DNA from: Salsuginibacillus halophilus
GTDB taxonomy: Bacteria; Bacillota; Bacilli; Bacillales; Marinococcaceae
Assembly (NCBI RefSeq): GCF_003014715.1
Contig: NZ_PYAV01000003.1
Coordinates: 124,001 to 188,000 of the forward strand
DNA: 64,000 nucleotides
Direction: 5' to 3'
Every line of letters starts with the position of its first letter. Positions within the stretch are counted from its first letter, which is position 1. A program made the translations under genes and the position numbers. This document shows positions 18,511 through 28,956 of this stretch, piece after piece. The notes below the pieces were generated by a model. The model was not told the DNA's origin. It worked only from the letters and a program-made list of their open reading frames with translations, and did not search any database.

Positions 18511-19692
18511 TTGAACTTAGCAGAACGCGTAGCAACGCTAACACCCTCGTCAACACTTGCAATTACAGCAAAAGCGAAAGCATTGAAAGCAGAAGGTCAC
18601 GATGTGTTAGGTCTAGGTGCCGGTGAGCCTGACTTTAATACACCTGAAACGATTATTCAACGTGCAGCAGAAGCGATGCACGCAGGTCATACAAAATATA
18701 CAGCTGCAGGCGGCCTGCCGGAACTAAGAGAAGCGATTGCAAAGAAATTCAAGCAAGACCAAGGGCTTACATATGCAATCGATGAGATTATTGTTTGTTC
18801 CGGTGCAAAGCATGCCCTTTACACGTTGTTTCAAGCACTGCTTGACCCGGGTGAAGAAGTTATTATTCCGGCCCCTTACTGGGTCAGCTATCCGGAACAG
18901 GTAAAACTAGCCGGCGGTGAACCAGTTGTTGTACAAGCAAGCGAAGCAAACGACTTTAAATTAACCCCACAGCAGCTTGAGGAAGCTGCAACTGAAAATA
19001 CGAAAGCTGTTATCATTAATTCGCCAAGCAACCCGACAGGTACGATGTATACAGCTGAAGAGTTAAAAGCATTAGGTGAGACAGCACTTAAACTTAACTT
19101 ATTAATCGTTTCTGATGAGATTTACGAAAAACTTGTGTACCACGGTGGCGCGCATTCATCAATTGCTGAGCAGTCTGAAGCTTTAAAAAATCAAACGGTG
19201 ATTATTAACGGTGTTTCTAAGTCACATTCAATGACAGGTTGGCGGATCGGCTACGCAGCAGGTCCGAAATTTCTCATTCAAGCAATGACGAACTTGGCAA
19301 GCCACTCAACCTCAAACCCAACTGCACCGGCACAGTTTGGGGCCATTAGTGCTTATGAAGAAGTAACCGAAGAAATTGAAACGATGCGTCTAGCGTTTGA
19401 AGACCGGCTTGACCGCGTCTACGAACAGCTCATCTCGCTGCCGGGCGTAACGTGCGTGAAGCCGGCAGGCGCATTTTACTTGTTCCCAAACGTACAGAAG
19501 GCGGTGGAAATGAACGGCTTTTCATCTGTTGATGACTGGGTGACAGCGTTGCTTGAAGAAGAGAAAGTTGCGCTCGTGCCGGGCTCTGGCTTTGGCAGTC
19601 CTGAAAATGTACGCTTAAGTTACGCAACGTCGCTTGATGTTTTAGAAGAAGCGTTAAAACGTATCCAGCGATTTATTGATAATCACAGCTGA
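18511..19692 (+). CDS. aspB: AspB, aspartate aminotransferase
   Basis: PLP aminotransferase (class I, subgroup 1-gamma) interconverting aspartate and oxaloacetate with glutamate/2-oxoglutarate. 393 residues, the B. subtilis length. Motifs are [13 protein letters not shown] near 33, [12 protein letters not shown] near 170, [10 protein letters not shown], and the PLP-lysine segment [13 protein letters not shown] near 232. TTG 18511 is chosen: it gives the family N-terminus [13 protein letters not shown] and lies 9 bases from GAGGAGG, while the ATGs at 18502/18505 are too close to that site. Confidence 0.94.
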   Translation: MNLAERVATLTPSSTLAITAKAKALKAEGHDVLGLGAGEPDFNTPETIIQRAAEAMHAGHTKYTAAGGLPELREAIAKKFKQDQGLTYAIDEIIVCSGAKHALYTLFQALLDPGEEVIIPAPYWVSYPEQVKLAGGEPVVVQASEANDFKLTPQQLEEAATENTKAVIINSPSNPTGTMYTAEELKALGETALKLNLLIVSDEIYEKLVYHGGAHSSIAEQSEALKNQTVIINGVSKSHSMTGWRIGYAAGPKFLIQAMTNLASHSTSNPTAPAQFGAISAYEEVTEEIETMRLAFEDRLDRVYEQLISLPGVTCVKPAGAFYLFPNVQKAVEMNGFSSVDDWVTALLEEEKVALVPGSGFGSPENVRLSYATSLDVLEEALKRIQRFIDNHS

Positions 19693-19709
19693 TCAAGGAG
19701 GGAAAAAAC

Positions 19710-20999
19710 GTGAAACCGACGATTTCGACGATCGGGCGCTTTGTTGATCAAGAAGTAACAATTGGTGCCTGGATTGCAAATAAGCGCTCGAGTGGTAAGA
19801 TTGCTTTTTTACAATTACGAGACGGCACCGGCTTTATTCAAGGTGTTGTTGTGAAGAGTGCAGTAGATGAAAGTACATTTGAACAAGCGAAGAGCCTTCC
19901 ACAGGAAAGTGCTTTGTATGTCACCGGTACTGTTCAAGCAGATGACCGGGCTCCATCAGGCTATGAAATTACTGTGACAGGTTTAAAAGTGCTTCATAAA
20001 GCTAAAGATTATCCGATTACGCCAAAAGAGCACGGAACAGAATTCTTAATGGACCACCGCCATCTTTGGATTCGTCAGCCGAGACAGCACGCGATTTTAA
20101 CGATTAGACATGAAGTGATCCGCGCCACATATGAATTCTTCCATCAAGAAGGATTCACAAAAGTTGACCCGCCAATTTTAACCGGCAGTTCCCCGGAAGG
20201 AACAACAAATTTGTTTCACACGCAATATTTTGATGAGGATGCTTATTTGTCTCAGTCTGGTCAGTTGTATATGGAAGCTGCAGCGCTTGCTTTCAACCGT
20301 GTCTTCTCATTCGGCCCAACGTTTCGCGCGGAAAAATCAAAAACGCGCCGTCATTTAATTGAGTTTTGGATGATTGAGCCGGAAATGGCGTTTGTTGAGC
20401 ACGAAGAAAACTTACAAATTCAAGAACAATATGTCACATATATTGCAGAAAGCGTCTTGAGAAACTGCCCGCAGGCCCTGGCTGCGCTTGAACGTGATAC
20501 ATCCAAGCTCGAAAACATTCAAGCCCCGTTTCCACGGATCACATATACAGATGCAGTCGCCTGGCTGCAGGAGCAGGGTTTTGATGTGACATGGGGAGAT
20601 GACTTCGGCAGTCCTGAAGAAACTGCGATTGCAGAGCATTACAGTAAGCCGGTGTTTATTACACATTATCCAAAAGCAATTAAACCGTTTTATATGGAGC
20701 CGGACCCTGAAAATGACGAAGTTGTTCTTTGTGCTGACTTAATTGCACCAGAAGGTTACGGTGAAGTTATTGGAGGAAGTCAGCGGATCGCAGATGAAAG
20801 CTTGTTGGAAGCAAACCTTGAGAAGGAAGGTTTATCTTCAGAAGCTTATGCTTGGTACCTTGATTTGCGCCGTTACGGATCTGTGCCGCACTCAGGTTTT
20901 GGGCTCGGACTTGAACGTACGATCGCCTGGCTGTCAGGAACAGAACATGTTCGCGAAACGATACCTTTTCCACGCCTTTTAAACCGGTTATATCCGTAA
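19710..20999 (+). CDS. asnS: AsnS, asparaginyl-tRNA synthetase
   Basis: Charges tRNA-Asn. 429 residues: N-terminal OB-fold anticodon domain (about 1-100) and a class II catalytic core with motif 2 [19 protein letters not shown] and motif 3 [29 protein letters not shown] favours AsnRS over AspRS. GTG start at 19710 behind AAGGAGGG. It follows aspB by 17 bases, so aspartate supply and Asn-tRNA charging are co-transcribed, as in B. subtilis. A strong terminator follows. Confidence 0.95.
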   Translation: MKPTISTIGRFVDQEVTIGAWIANKRSSGKIAFLQLRDGTGFIQGVVVKSAVDESTFEQAKSLPQESALYVTGTVQADDRAPSGYEITVTGLKVLHKAKDYPITPKEHGTEFLMDHRHLWIRQPRQHAILTIRHEVIRATYEFFHQEGFTKVDPPILTGSSPEGTTNLFHTQYFDEDAYLSQSGQLYMEAAALAFNRVFSFGPTFRAEKSKTRRHLIEFWMIEPEMAFVEHEENLQIQEQYVTYIAESVLRNCPQALAALERDTSKLENIQAPFPRITYTDAVAWLQEQGFDVTWGDDFGSPEETAIAEHYSKPVFITHYPKAIKPFYMEPDPENDEVVLCADLIAPEGYGEVIGGSQRIADESLLEANLEKEGLSSEAYAWYLDLRRYGSVPHSGFGLGLERTIAWLSGTEHVRETIPFPRLLNRLYP

Positions 21000-21015
21000 A
21001 TATTAGGTGGGAAAG

Positions 21016-21050
21016 CGGATGCAGATATCCAACATCTGCATCCGTTTTTT
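21016..21050 (+). terminator. Intrinsic terminator of aspB-asnS
   Basis: An 11-bp stem CGGATGCAGAT/ATCTGCATCCG with a 7-base loop is followed by six T. Confidence 0.92.
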
Positions 21051-21083
21051 CATTCGGCAGGGATCAATCTTAGAAATGATTCA

Positions 21084-21092
21084 TGATATAAT
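21084..21092 (+). promoter_or_regulatory. Extended -10 promoter for dnaD
   Basis: TGATATAAT (TG-n-TATAAT) lies 22 bases before the dnaD ATG and just after the asnS terminator. The -35 region is weak. Confidence 0.6.
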
Positions 21093-21113
21093 GGCAGTCG
21101 AGGTGTTGTCGAA

Positions 21114-21812
21114 ATGAAACAACAAGAAATTGTGAATCTACTAAAGCAGGAAGCACTCGCTGTGCCAAAGTTTATGCTGGATTATTATAAAACGATCGGC
21201 TTAAAAGATGAGGAGATGATGCTGCTTTTACATGTATACCGGTTTCAAGATGAGGGAAGAAACTTCCCGACGCCGGAAGAGATCAGCAGCTGCATGGCAG
21301 TCTCTGTGGAAACGTGTATGCATCAACTGCGACGCCTGATGCAACGCGGTTACTTATCGATCGAAGAAAAGCAGGATGAACGCGGCGTCAGATACGAATA
21401 TTACACGCTTGATGGGTTATACGAACAAATAGCTGCTGCAATGACTTTTGAGACAAACACAGCAGAAGATGAAGCTGCAGCAGCCGGTGAACGCGAGTTG
21501 TATGAGATGTTTGAAAAAGAATTCAGCCGCCCTTTATCACCAATGGAATGTGAAACGATCTCGATGTGGATAGACCAGGATCGTTACGATTTTCAATTGA
21601 TTCAAGAAGCTTTAAAAGAAGCGGTCATTTCGGGTAAGCTAAACTTACGCTATATTGATAAAATTTTATTTGAGTGGCAGAAAAACAATATACAAACGGT
21701 GGCACAAGCCCGGGCTCACAGCAGTAAGTTCCGGACTAGGAAACGGCCGGAGTCAGAAAAGACAGCAGCAGCACCGAAGTACCCAACATACAATTGGTTA
21801 GAACAGGATTAA
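21114..21812 (+). CDS. dnaD: DnaD, replication initiation/primosome protein
   Basis: Primosomal protein that works with DnaA, DnaB and DnaI to load the replicative helicase. The 232 residues show an N-terminal winged helix (about 1-105, with PTPEEISSCMAVSVETCMHQLRRL) and a DnaB2/DnaD C-terminal helical domain (about 125-200) ending in YIDKILFEWQKNNI. A basic tail follows. GAGGTG lies before the ATG. Followed by nth as in B. subtilis. Confidence 0.93.
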   Translation: MKQQEIVNLLKQEALAVPKFMLDYYKTIGLKDEEMMLLLHVYRFQDEGRNFPTPEEISSCMAVSVETCMHQLRRLMQRGYLSIEEKQDERGVRYEYYTLDGLYEQIAAAMTFETNTAEDEAAAAGERELYEMFEKEFSRPLSPMECETISMWIDQDRYDFQLIQEALKEAVISGKLNLRYIDKILFEWQKNNIQTVAQARAHSSKFRTRKRPESEKTAAAPKYPTYNWLEQD

Positions 21813-21832
21813 TTTTAGAAGGCGTGAAATAG

Positions 21833-22477
21833 ATGCTTACGAAAAAAGAAATTCATAAAGTTCTCGATACGCTCGATGAGATGTATCCAGAGGCAGCGTG
21901 TGAACTTCACCATAATAACGCTTTTGAATTGCTTATTGCGGTGGTATTGTCTGCTCAGTGTACAGATGCGCTTGTAAATAAAGTTACTCCGGGTTTGTTT
22001 AAAAAATATCAAACCCCGGCCGATTTTCTAGATGTTTCTCAAGAAGAGCTTGAGCAAGATATTCGCTCGATTGGTTTATTTCGCAGCAAAGCAAAAAATA
22101 TTCAGAAACTATGTCGCTCACTAATCGATCACTTTCACGGGGAAGTACCTGGGACTGTCAAAGAACTTGAAACTTTAGCCGGTGTTGGCCGAAAGACAGC
22201 GAACGTTGTAGCATCAGTTGCTTTTGATGTGCCGGCAGTCGCTGTAGATACGCATGTTGAAAGGGTGTCAAAGCGGCTTGGTATTTGTAGGTGGAAAGAT
22301 TCTGTCAAAGAGGTTGAAGAAACATTAATGAAAAAAATTCCTGAGGCGCGCTGGTCAAAAACACATCACCAGCTCATCTTTTTCGGCCGGTATCATTGTA
22401 CAGCGAAAAATCCAGCTTGTCCGGAGTGTCCGTTGCTTCACTTATGTCGCGAAGGCCAAAAGCGGATGAAAGCTTAA
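21833..22477 (+). CDS. nth: Endonuclease III
   Basis: DNA glycosylase/AP lyase of base excision repair for oxidised pyrimidines. The 214 residues show the helix-hairpin-helix LAGVGRKTANVVAS with the catalytic lysine near 120, the catalytic Asp in VDTHVERVSKRLGI near 138, and the 4Fe-4S pattern C-x6-C-x2-C-x5-C at the C-terminus (CTAKNPACPECPLLHLC). Starts 20 bases after dnaD. Confidence 0.96.
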   Translation: MLTKKEIHKVLDTLDEMYPEAACELHHNNAFELLIAVVLSAQCTDALVNKVTPGLFKKYQTPADFLDVSQEELEQDIRSIGLFRSKAKNIQKLCRSLIDHFHGEVPGTVKELETLAGVGRKTANVVASVAFDVPAVAVDTHVERVSKRLGICRWKDSVKEVEETLMKKIPEARWSKTHHQLIFFGRYHCTAKNPACPECPLLHLCREGQKRMKA

Positions 22478-22504
22478 GTTTTCAGCTAAAGAAGGAGATG
22501 AATT

Positions 22505-25500
22505 ATGACAACCGCAGACACGTTACACAAGCTACACCAACTACCGTTCGCTGCAGATGATGAACGCCTGCAGGCGATCGAGAGAAAAACTGCAGACCCT
22601 ACGTTCCGCGTTGCCTTTTGCGGTCATTTTTCTGCAGGGAAATCCTCTGTGTTAAATGAGCTTATCGGGCGCGAGCTGCTGCCTGCTAGTCCGATCCCGA
22701 CAAGTGCAAATGTCATTCACTTAGCTTATGGCGATTTTCACGTAGCTGTTGAGACGAAGGAAGGCACCCACCATTTTGACACAGAAGAAGCTGTCAATTT
22801 ATTTGACCTTGGCACAGACGGCAGTTCAGTTGAACATCTCTACATTCAAGCGCCGCTGCCATTTTTAGATGAAAAGGCTCGGCTTCTGGATACGCCGGGT
22901 GTGGATTCCACCGATCCGGATCATCAACGTTTAACACGCGATGCACTCAATGAAACAGACCTCGTCGTCTATGTAACCGATTACAATCACGTGCAGTCAG
23001 AAACAAACTTACGCTTTCTTGCTCAGCTTGCTAGAGAAAGAACACCGTTTCTACTTGTGATTAATCAAATTGATAAACATCAAGAGAATGAGCTTAGGTT
23101 TGAAGTTTTTCATAACGGTATTAAAGAAATGCTTAACCGGTGGCAGCTTGAGCCGCTTGAAGTTTATTACACGTCTGTTTATGAACCAACACATCCGGCT
23201 AATCAAATGCAGGCGCTGGAACAGGATTTAAAGCGCTTGCTTTATCAAGGGACAAACCTTTTGAATGAAGCGATGTTTCATCAGCAAATTAGTGCAGCAG
23301 CTTCTCGCCTAGAAGAATTAAAAGAAGAACATTTAACTGCTGTTCAAGATGTGCTCCCGCCTGAAGATGCTAGACGTTTTCATGCACATGAAGAAACGAA
23401 AAAAGAAATTGCTGAAAGAAAATCGGCATTTGAAGAAGAAAAGGCTCGCTGGGAAAAGGATCGCAAGCATTTATATCAAAATGCAAATGTAATGTCTAAT
23501 CAAGTTACTGGAGCAGCCCGTGACTGGCTTGAAGCACAAATGCCAGGGTTTAAAACAGGTGGATGGTTTCAAAAGAAAAAAAAGACGGCTGAAGAAAAAG
23601 ACCGGCGTGAAAACTTACTGCTTCAAGAGTTGCAGCACCATATTGACCGGGAGCTGTTGTATCATTTGCGAAGTTTGTTAAAAGCGCCTTTTCAACAACA
23701 TCCTGAACAAGAAAAAGAAATTGAGACAGAAATGAACGAAGTAAACGTACAAGTGGATCAAACGTGGTTGGCACCACTTGTAAACACAGATCAAATTAGT
23801 CGTCAGTTTGTTTATACGTTTTTGGATGAGCTTAGGCAACAAATCATTCGTGCGGTCAAACAGCAAGTAGAACCAATTGCCGAAGAAGCTTTGAAACAGT
23901 GGGAAACCCTTTTTGAAAAAGATTTGGCGCCGTTGTATGAAGCTCAGCTTGATGAGACTGAGCGTGCTTCGCTTGAAGCTCAAGTTGAATCTGCGCGGCA
24001 ACAGATTCATGAAAAACAGGCTGCAGTTTCCGAGTGGCTAAAAGCACAAGATGCTTCTCAATTTCCTGAGCGCCTTCGCGAAGCTATGAACACGAAAGTA
24101 CCTGCGTACGTTTTTCAGGTGAGTGATGGTTGGATGCCTGAACACATTGAAACAAAAGAAATGGTTGTTGAAGAAGAAGTACAACAACCTCGTTTTGAAC
24201 GAAGTGCTTATGAAAAGATTGACCGTTTATGGATTGAGCAAGTAAAGCAAGCTGCAGAGACATATAAAACAAACGGATTATTACCCGAAGAAGCAGAAGA
24301 GGCTTATCAAACGATCCGACAGTTCGAAGAAGAAACGTATACCATTTCGCTCTTTGGTGCTTTTAGTGCCGGGAAATCTAGTTTTATTAATGCACTGCTC
24401 GGCGAAGATGTCCTTCCGGTTTCACCGCATCCGACGACTGCAGTTGTTCAAACAGTGAAAGCACCTACTGAAAAACGACCGGACCGAACAGCAGAATTGT
24501 TCGTAAAGCCCGAAGAAATGCTGCAGGAGGAAGTGAAAAGCGTCTCCACAGCAATTGGTCGTCCCATGGAGATTAAACAGCTTCTTAAAGCTGATTTAAA
24601 GCGTGCTGAAGGTGTTACAACCCGTGAACAGGCGTATATTGACTATTTACGTGCACTAAAAACTGCGCTGTCAAAACAAGTATTTATGCCGGGCGAGTCC
24701 AGGGTTGTTGCTTTAGATGAAATGAAAACTATTGCGGCAGATGAATTAAGTGCTTGTATGCTCCAGCATGTCGATGTGTATGTAGACACGTACTGGACAC
24801 AAAGCGGAATTGAATGGGTTGATACGCCGGGGGTTCATTCAATTAACGGACGGCATACAAATGTTGCCTTTGAACAGTTGCGCGCTTCACACGCCATCTT
24901 TTACGTCACGTATTATCATCACGCTTTCTCAAAAGCAGATGAGTATTTTTTACAACAAATTGCAAGTGTGCAAAAAACGCGTCCGCACTTTCCGTTTTAT
25001 TTTTTCATCAATGCAGCAGATTTAGCACAAACAGAAGCAGAGCTTGAAAAAGTTGTGCGCCATGTGACAAAAGAGCTTTCCGCAAATGATTTACAACAGC
25101 CTAATGTCCTTGCTGTGGCGAGTAAAGATCATTTAACAGCTAAGCAGAAAAACGAATTGAAAACGAATTCGAATTTTGCCCAGTTTGAAACGCATATGGA
25201 AGACGAGCTTTTAATCGAGCTGCAGCAGGCGAGCTACCGTCAGATTCAAGCATCGCTTACGAGTTGGCAGCAGGCACTAAGTGATGCAGAGCCGCTGTTT
25301 ACCCAGCCTGAAGCCGAGCGCAGCGCATATTTACAAGCTCTTGAACAGGAAATTGAAACTGCTGAAGCGCACGTGCAAAACGAATCAGCTACCGGATTGT
25401 TCAGCGGAATTCAAGAAGATGCTGCTCAGCTTGTGCATTATTTAGAAAACCGTTTAATCTTTGTAATGAATGACTATTACAATTACACCATTAATCCTGC

Positions 25501-26071
25501 AGCCATCGATGCCAAAAGCAAAAAAAATGGCCAAGCCCAGCTTCGGTCTGCTTTAAATGATTGGGAGACGACAGTTGAACAATTTGCCCGTCAGGAAGTT
25601 GAAGCTACAGTCCTTCGTTTAGAAGCAGCCGTCGAAGAAAAAGTAAGCGCCTTGCAGCATATGCTGCAAGCTGTAGATTTAAAAAATCTTCAAGCACCTG
25701 CGCCCTCTGGGAGAACAGAAGCTTATGTTATAAAGCGGGATGTGCCGGCCTTTCCTGCGTCCATGATTAACGATGGATGGCTTGATTATTTTGCTTCTCC
25801 GAAGCAGTTTTTTGAACAAGGTGGCCGTGCGTCGTTAAAAGATGCGGTCATAGAAGCAGAAACGAAACGGCTGCATACTTGGCTGCAACAAGTTAGTCAT
25901 CAACTCCTGCAGTCGCTAGAAGCGCTTGAACAATACGTTTTACAGCATGAAAAAGAAAAAATGCTTTCAGCCTGGAATCATAAACGTACCCAGCTGCAAG
26001 CGATGCACAATGCAGATGCACATGAGCGCTTTCTTGAAGAAAAGACGCAAGTGGTTCATTTACAAAAGTGA
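22505..26071 (+). CDS. dynA: DynA-like double-headed bacterial dynamin
   Basis: 1188 residues, close to B. subtilis DynA (YpbR, ~1193). It is an internal fusion of two dynamin units. Unit 1 has P-loop GHFSAGKSS at residues 40-48, LLDTPGVDSTD and a NQID-type motif. Unit 2 has GAFSAGKSS near 618 and WVDTPGVHSING near 765. Long charged helical stretches follow each GTPase. DynA tethers and fuses membranes and helps membrane repair and phage tolerance in B. subtilis. AAGGAGATG precedes the ATG. It fills the slot held by ypoC between nth and ponA in B. subtilis. Confidence 0.9.
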   Translation: MTTADTLHKLHQLPFAADDERLQAIERKTADPTFRVAFCGHFSAGKSSVLNELIGRELLPASPIPTSANVIHLAYGDFHVAVETKEGTHHFDTEEAVNLFDLGTDGSSVEHLYIQAPLPFLDEKARLLDTPGVDSTDPDHQRLTRDALNETDLVVYVTDYNHVQSETNLRFLAQLARERTPFLLVINQIDKHQENELRFEVFHNGIKEMLNRWQLEPLEVYYTSVYEPTHPANQMQALEQDLKRLLYQGTNLLNEAMFHQQISAAASRLEELKEEHLTAVQDVLPPEDARRFHAHEETKKEIAERKSAFEEEKARWEKDRKHLYQNANVMSNQVTGAARDWLEAQMPGFKTGGWFQKKKKTAEEKDRRENLLLQELQHHIDRELLYHLRSLLKAPFQQHPEQEKEIETEMNEVNVQVDQTWLAPLVNTDQISRQFVYTFLDELRQQIIRAVKQQVEPIAEEALKQWETLFEKDLAPLYEAQLDETERASLEAQVESARQQIHEKQAAVSEWLKAQDASQFPERLREAMNTKVPAYVFQVSDGWMPEHIETKEMVVEEEVQQPRFERSAYEKIDRLWIEQVKQAAETYKTNGLLPEEAEEAYQTIRQFEEETYTISLFGAFSAGKSSFINALLGEDVLPVSPHPTTAVVQTVKAPTEKRPDRTAELFVKPEEMLQEEVKSVSTAIGRPMEIKQLLKADLKRAEGVTTREQAYIDYLRALKTALSKQVFMPGESRVVALDEMKTIAADELSACMLQHVDVYVDTYWTQSGIEWVDTPGVHSINGRHTNVAFEQLRASHAIFYVTYYHHAFSKADEYFLQQIASVQKTRPHFPFYFFINAADLAQTEAELEKVVRHVTKELSANDLQQPNVLAVASKDHLTAKQKNELKTNSNFAQFETHMEDELLIELQQASYRQIQASLTSWQQALSDAEPLFTQPEAERSAYLQALEQEIETAEAHVQNESATGLFSGIQEDAAQLVHYLENRLIFVMNDYYNYTINPAAIDAKSKKNGQAQLRSALNDWETTVEQFARQEVEATVLRLEAAVEEKVSALQHMLQAVDLKNLQAPAPSGRTEAYVIKRDVPAFPASMINDGWLDYFASPKQFFEQGGRASLKDAVIEAETKRLHTWLQQVSHQLLQSLEALEQYVLQHEKEKMLSAWNHKRTQLQAMHNADAHERFLEEKTQVVHLQK

Positions 26072-26131
26072 AGCAATTAAGGGTCAACTTGTTATATGTA
26101 TGCTTATATAACATTGACATACAAAACAAAA

Positions 26132-26164
26132 AGAACCGATCATCAAAAAAAGATGATCGGTTCT
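26132..26164. terminator. Bidirectional terminator between dynA and ponA
   Basis: A perfect 13-bp stem (AGAACCGATCATC and its complement) around a run of seven A lies between convergent genes, with an A-rich left and T-rich right flank. Confidence 0.9.
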
Positions 26165-26205
26165 TTCTGTTGGGAGAGTCCCTTCTTTTTAATGCTGCGC
26201 TTCAT

Positions 26206-28881
26206 TTATTCTTCATTTTCATCTTCTAGGCTATTCTCACCTTCGTCATTTTCATCCTCGGTATCATCTTCATCATCTTCAGGCGGACCTTCTCCTGGTG
26301 TGTCTTCAGGAGGGCCATTTCCGTTTTCTGCGCCATTGTTATTCTCTTCTTCAGCTTCACCTGGTGCTTCTTCAGGATCTGGTTCTTCTTCTTCTACACC
26401 ATCTTCATCCTCTTCTTCAGTCGCATCTTCATCCTCATCTTCATCTTCATCTTCATCATCCTCGTCGTCTTCTTCGATGGCGTCTTCATCAGGTGTTGAA
26501 ATCTCAACAGATGCCGGACTGCTTTCTAAATTTTCGCCTGGAAGAAAGGCAGTAACTTCAAATGTGTGGGTCGTATCAAGTTCAGGTTCCTCAAGCAAGA
26601 ACTGCATCTCTGACTGTTCATCAATCTGTTGCGGTTCATCGCCATTAGTGCTGTGTGAGATACGGAATTCAACATCTTCTACTGCAGCATCATAATCCCA
26701 GGTGACTGTAATTTGATCCGTATCTTCATCGAAGCTCCCGGTTAAACCGCTGACTGGATCAAGTTCTGCTGCCTCGGTTTCTTCGGAAGGCTCGTGACCA
26801 CGGATGAACAGCTCGCTGATGACATTATCTGATGGCGTAAGTGGACCTGGCAGCAAACCGGTTGAACTGTCTATTTCAAGCTCAACAACTGAATCAGGGC
26901 GAGCAAAATCTTCGGTTTGTTGGTTTTGGTGAATGTCCTCCATCACATGCCGGAAAATGTCCTGTGGAATTTGTCGCTGTGCACCTCGTTCTAAATAGCC
27001 GGAACCACGTTGCGAGAAGCCATTCCATACAGCAGCCGTGTACTCGGTTGTGTAGCCGGCAAACCACGTCTCCGGCGCAACACCAGCTGGAATGTTATTT
27101 GCTTGACGTTCATCTTGACTAAAGTTTGTCGTTCCAGTCTTTCCTGCCATCGGGAGTCCAGGAACATTTGCCGCTGTACCTGTGCCAGGAGATTGGAAAA
27201 CATCTTTCAACATATCCGTAACCATATAAGCGGTATGATCTTGCATAGCGGGTTCGCTGTCGTGTTCAAGTGTCATTTCTCTGCCATCAGGAAAGACAAT
27301 TTTACGAACGGCGTAAGGTTCATTATAACGTCCGCCGTTACCAAGGGTAGCGTAGGCGCCAGCCATTTGTTTTGTAGACACGTAACTATCAAATCCACCA
27401 AGGGCATACGATTCGTTAAAGGATTCAAAAGAAAATCCAATATCTTCTGCAAACCTTTCAGCTTCTTCGCGGCCTGCTGCATTCATGGCTTTTACTGCTG
27501 GTACGTTGCGCGAACGAATTAAAGCTTCGCGCATCGTCATATCGCCTAGGTAATTGTTATCAAAGTTGGTCACAGGTACATCGTCTTGCGTTTCATAAGT
27601 CATTTCTTCATCGGCGATAATTGTACCGGTTGAAGGCATTTGTTCAGTTTCAATGGCAGGTGCATAACTGATTAAAGGTTTCGCAGTTGAGCCAGGTTGA
27701 CCGACCGGGGCCGTTGCATAGTTCGTTCCCCGTTGAACTTCGGATGGCTCACGACCGCCAACAATCGCCCGGACTGCACCGCTATTCGTATCCATCAACG
27801 TCATCCCGATTTGGTGGTTCTCATGATCAGGGTAATTTTGAATATATTGATCTGTTTGAATAACGGTTTCCGCTGTTTCCTGCACATTTGGGTCCAAGGT
27901 GGTATATACTTCAAGTCCGGCATTGTATAAATCAGAAGACTCTATATCTGGAATGTCTTCAAGTTCATTTTGTACATGCTCGATAAATGATTGATATACC
28001 ATACCCTCCTCGGAAGTATCAACGTTGAGCTGTTCTTCTAAAGAGACTGCTTGTGCTTCTTCAAGTGAAGTACTGTCAATTAGCTCCTGCTCGTGCATCA
28101 TATTTAAAATTAAATTGCGGCGTTGTTCAGCGTTTTCGGTGTTTGCAATCGGATCGTAATAACTAGGGCGTCGAGGGATCGCAGCGAGCACCGCAGCATC
28201 TTCGACTGAAAGCTCCTCAACAGACTTAGAAAAGTAAGTTTCTCCAGCTTTTTCAATACCGTAAGCACCATTGCCGAGCCAGATGGCGTTTAAATACATC
28301 TCTAATATTTCATCTTTTGAATATTCACGTTCAAGCTGAATGGCAAGCCACTGCTCCTGAAGTTTTCGACTCATCGTCTGCTCAGGTGACAAGAAAGCAT
28401 GCTTTACGAGCTGCTGCGTAATGGTGGAGGCGCCTTCAGCACCAAAGCCTTCACTTATATTAGCAAATACTGCGCCAAATACACGGCGTACATCGACACC
28501 ACTGTGGCTGTAAAACCGTTCATCTTCGACCGCAATAAATGCATTTTTTACATCTTCAGGTACTTCTTCAATATCAACAAGACTTCGGTTTTCTGTTCCT
28601 TCAAGCTGTGTAACAAATTCATTGTTTGCATCATAAAATTCGGCAGCTTCAGAGAAAACGAGTTCGTCTTCATCTAATGGTGGTGCATCACGGATGATGG
28701 CAAAAGCGGTAACTCCACCGGCGACGATGCCGATGATGCCAAGAATAAGAAAAGCGATCAGTGTTTTCTTAAGCCAGCCTCGTTTATTTGATGTATTGTT
28801 CGTTTTTTTCTGTTTTGATTTTCCAGATTCTTGAGCTCGCCGGCGTTCTGTCCGGCTGTTATACTCGTTCGCCATTGTCAT
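26206..28881 (-). CDS. ponA: PBP1A, bifunctional peptidoglycan synthase with acidic tail
   Basis: Class A penicillin-binding protein, 891 residues: basic cytoplasmic N-terminus, membrane helix (about 38-62), glycosyltransferase 51 domain (EDERFYSHSG, STITQQLVKHAF, RKLQEQWLA), transpeptidase with GSTAKP near 396, SRN and AGKTGTTNFS near 580, a fibronectin-III-like domain (about 705-790), then ~95 residues made almost wholly of Asp/Glu with Gly, Pro and Asn. Start 28881 or 28875 (AAAGGA upstream fits both). It follows recU on the same strand, as in B. subtilis. Confidence 0.95.
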   Translation of the reverse strand: MTMANEYNSRTERRRAQESGKSKQKKTNNTSNKRGWLKKTLIAFLILGIIGIVAGGVTAFAIIRDAPPLDEDELVFSEAAEFYDANNEFVTQLEGTENRSLVDIEEVPEDVKNAFIAVEDERFYSHSGVDVRRVFGAVFANISEGFGAEGASTITQQLVKHAFLSPEQTMSRKLQEQWLAIQLEREYSKDEILEMYLNAIWLGNGAYGIEKAGETYFSKSVEELSVEDAAVLAAIPRRPSYYDPIANTENAEQRRNLILNMMHEQELIDSTSLEEAQAVSLEEQLNVDTSEEGMVYQSFIEHVQNELEDIPDIESSDLYNAGLEVYTTLDPNVQETAETVIQTDQYIQNYPDHENHQIGMTLMDTNSGAVRAIVGGREPSEVQRGTNYATAPVGQPGSTAKPLISYAPAIETEQMPSTGTIIADEEMTYETQDDVPVTNFDNNYLGDMTMREALIRSRNVPAVKAMNAAGREEAERFAEDIGFSFESFNESYALGGFDSYVSTKQMAGAYATLGNGGRYNEPYAVRKIVFPDGREMTLEHDSEPAMQDHTAYMVTDMLKDVFQSPGTGTAANVPGLPMAGKTGTTNFSQDERQANNIPAGVAPETWFAGYTTEYTAAVWNGFSQRGSGYLERGAQRQIPQDIFRHVMEDIHQNQQTEDFARPDSVVELEIDSSTGLLPGPLTPSDNVISELFIRGHEPSEETEAAELDPVSGLTGSFDEDTDQITVTWDYDAAVEDVEFRISHSTNGDEPQQIDEQSEMQFLLEEPELDTTHTFEVTAFLPGENLESSPASVEISTPDEDAIEEDDEDDEDEDEDEDEDATEEEDEDGVEEEEPDPEEAPGEAEEENNNGAENGNGPPEDTPGEGPPEDDEDDTEDENDEGENSLEDENEE

Positions 28882-28956
28882 TCGTCCTTTCTATATTTAC
28901 ACTTTCCAACTTGTTAGACGCCAGAGCTTTAAAAAGGTTACACATTGCTTTACGCT

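Noticed and set aside
26096-26695. A 199-codon plus-strand open frame rich in serine
   Set aside because: It is the antisense shadow of the Asp/Glu-rich tail of ponA; serine and proline runs come from reading GAA/GAT repeats backwards. No ribosome site.
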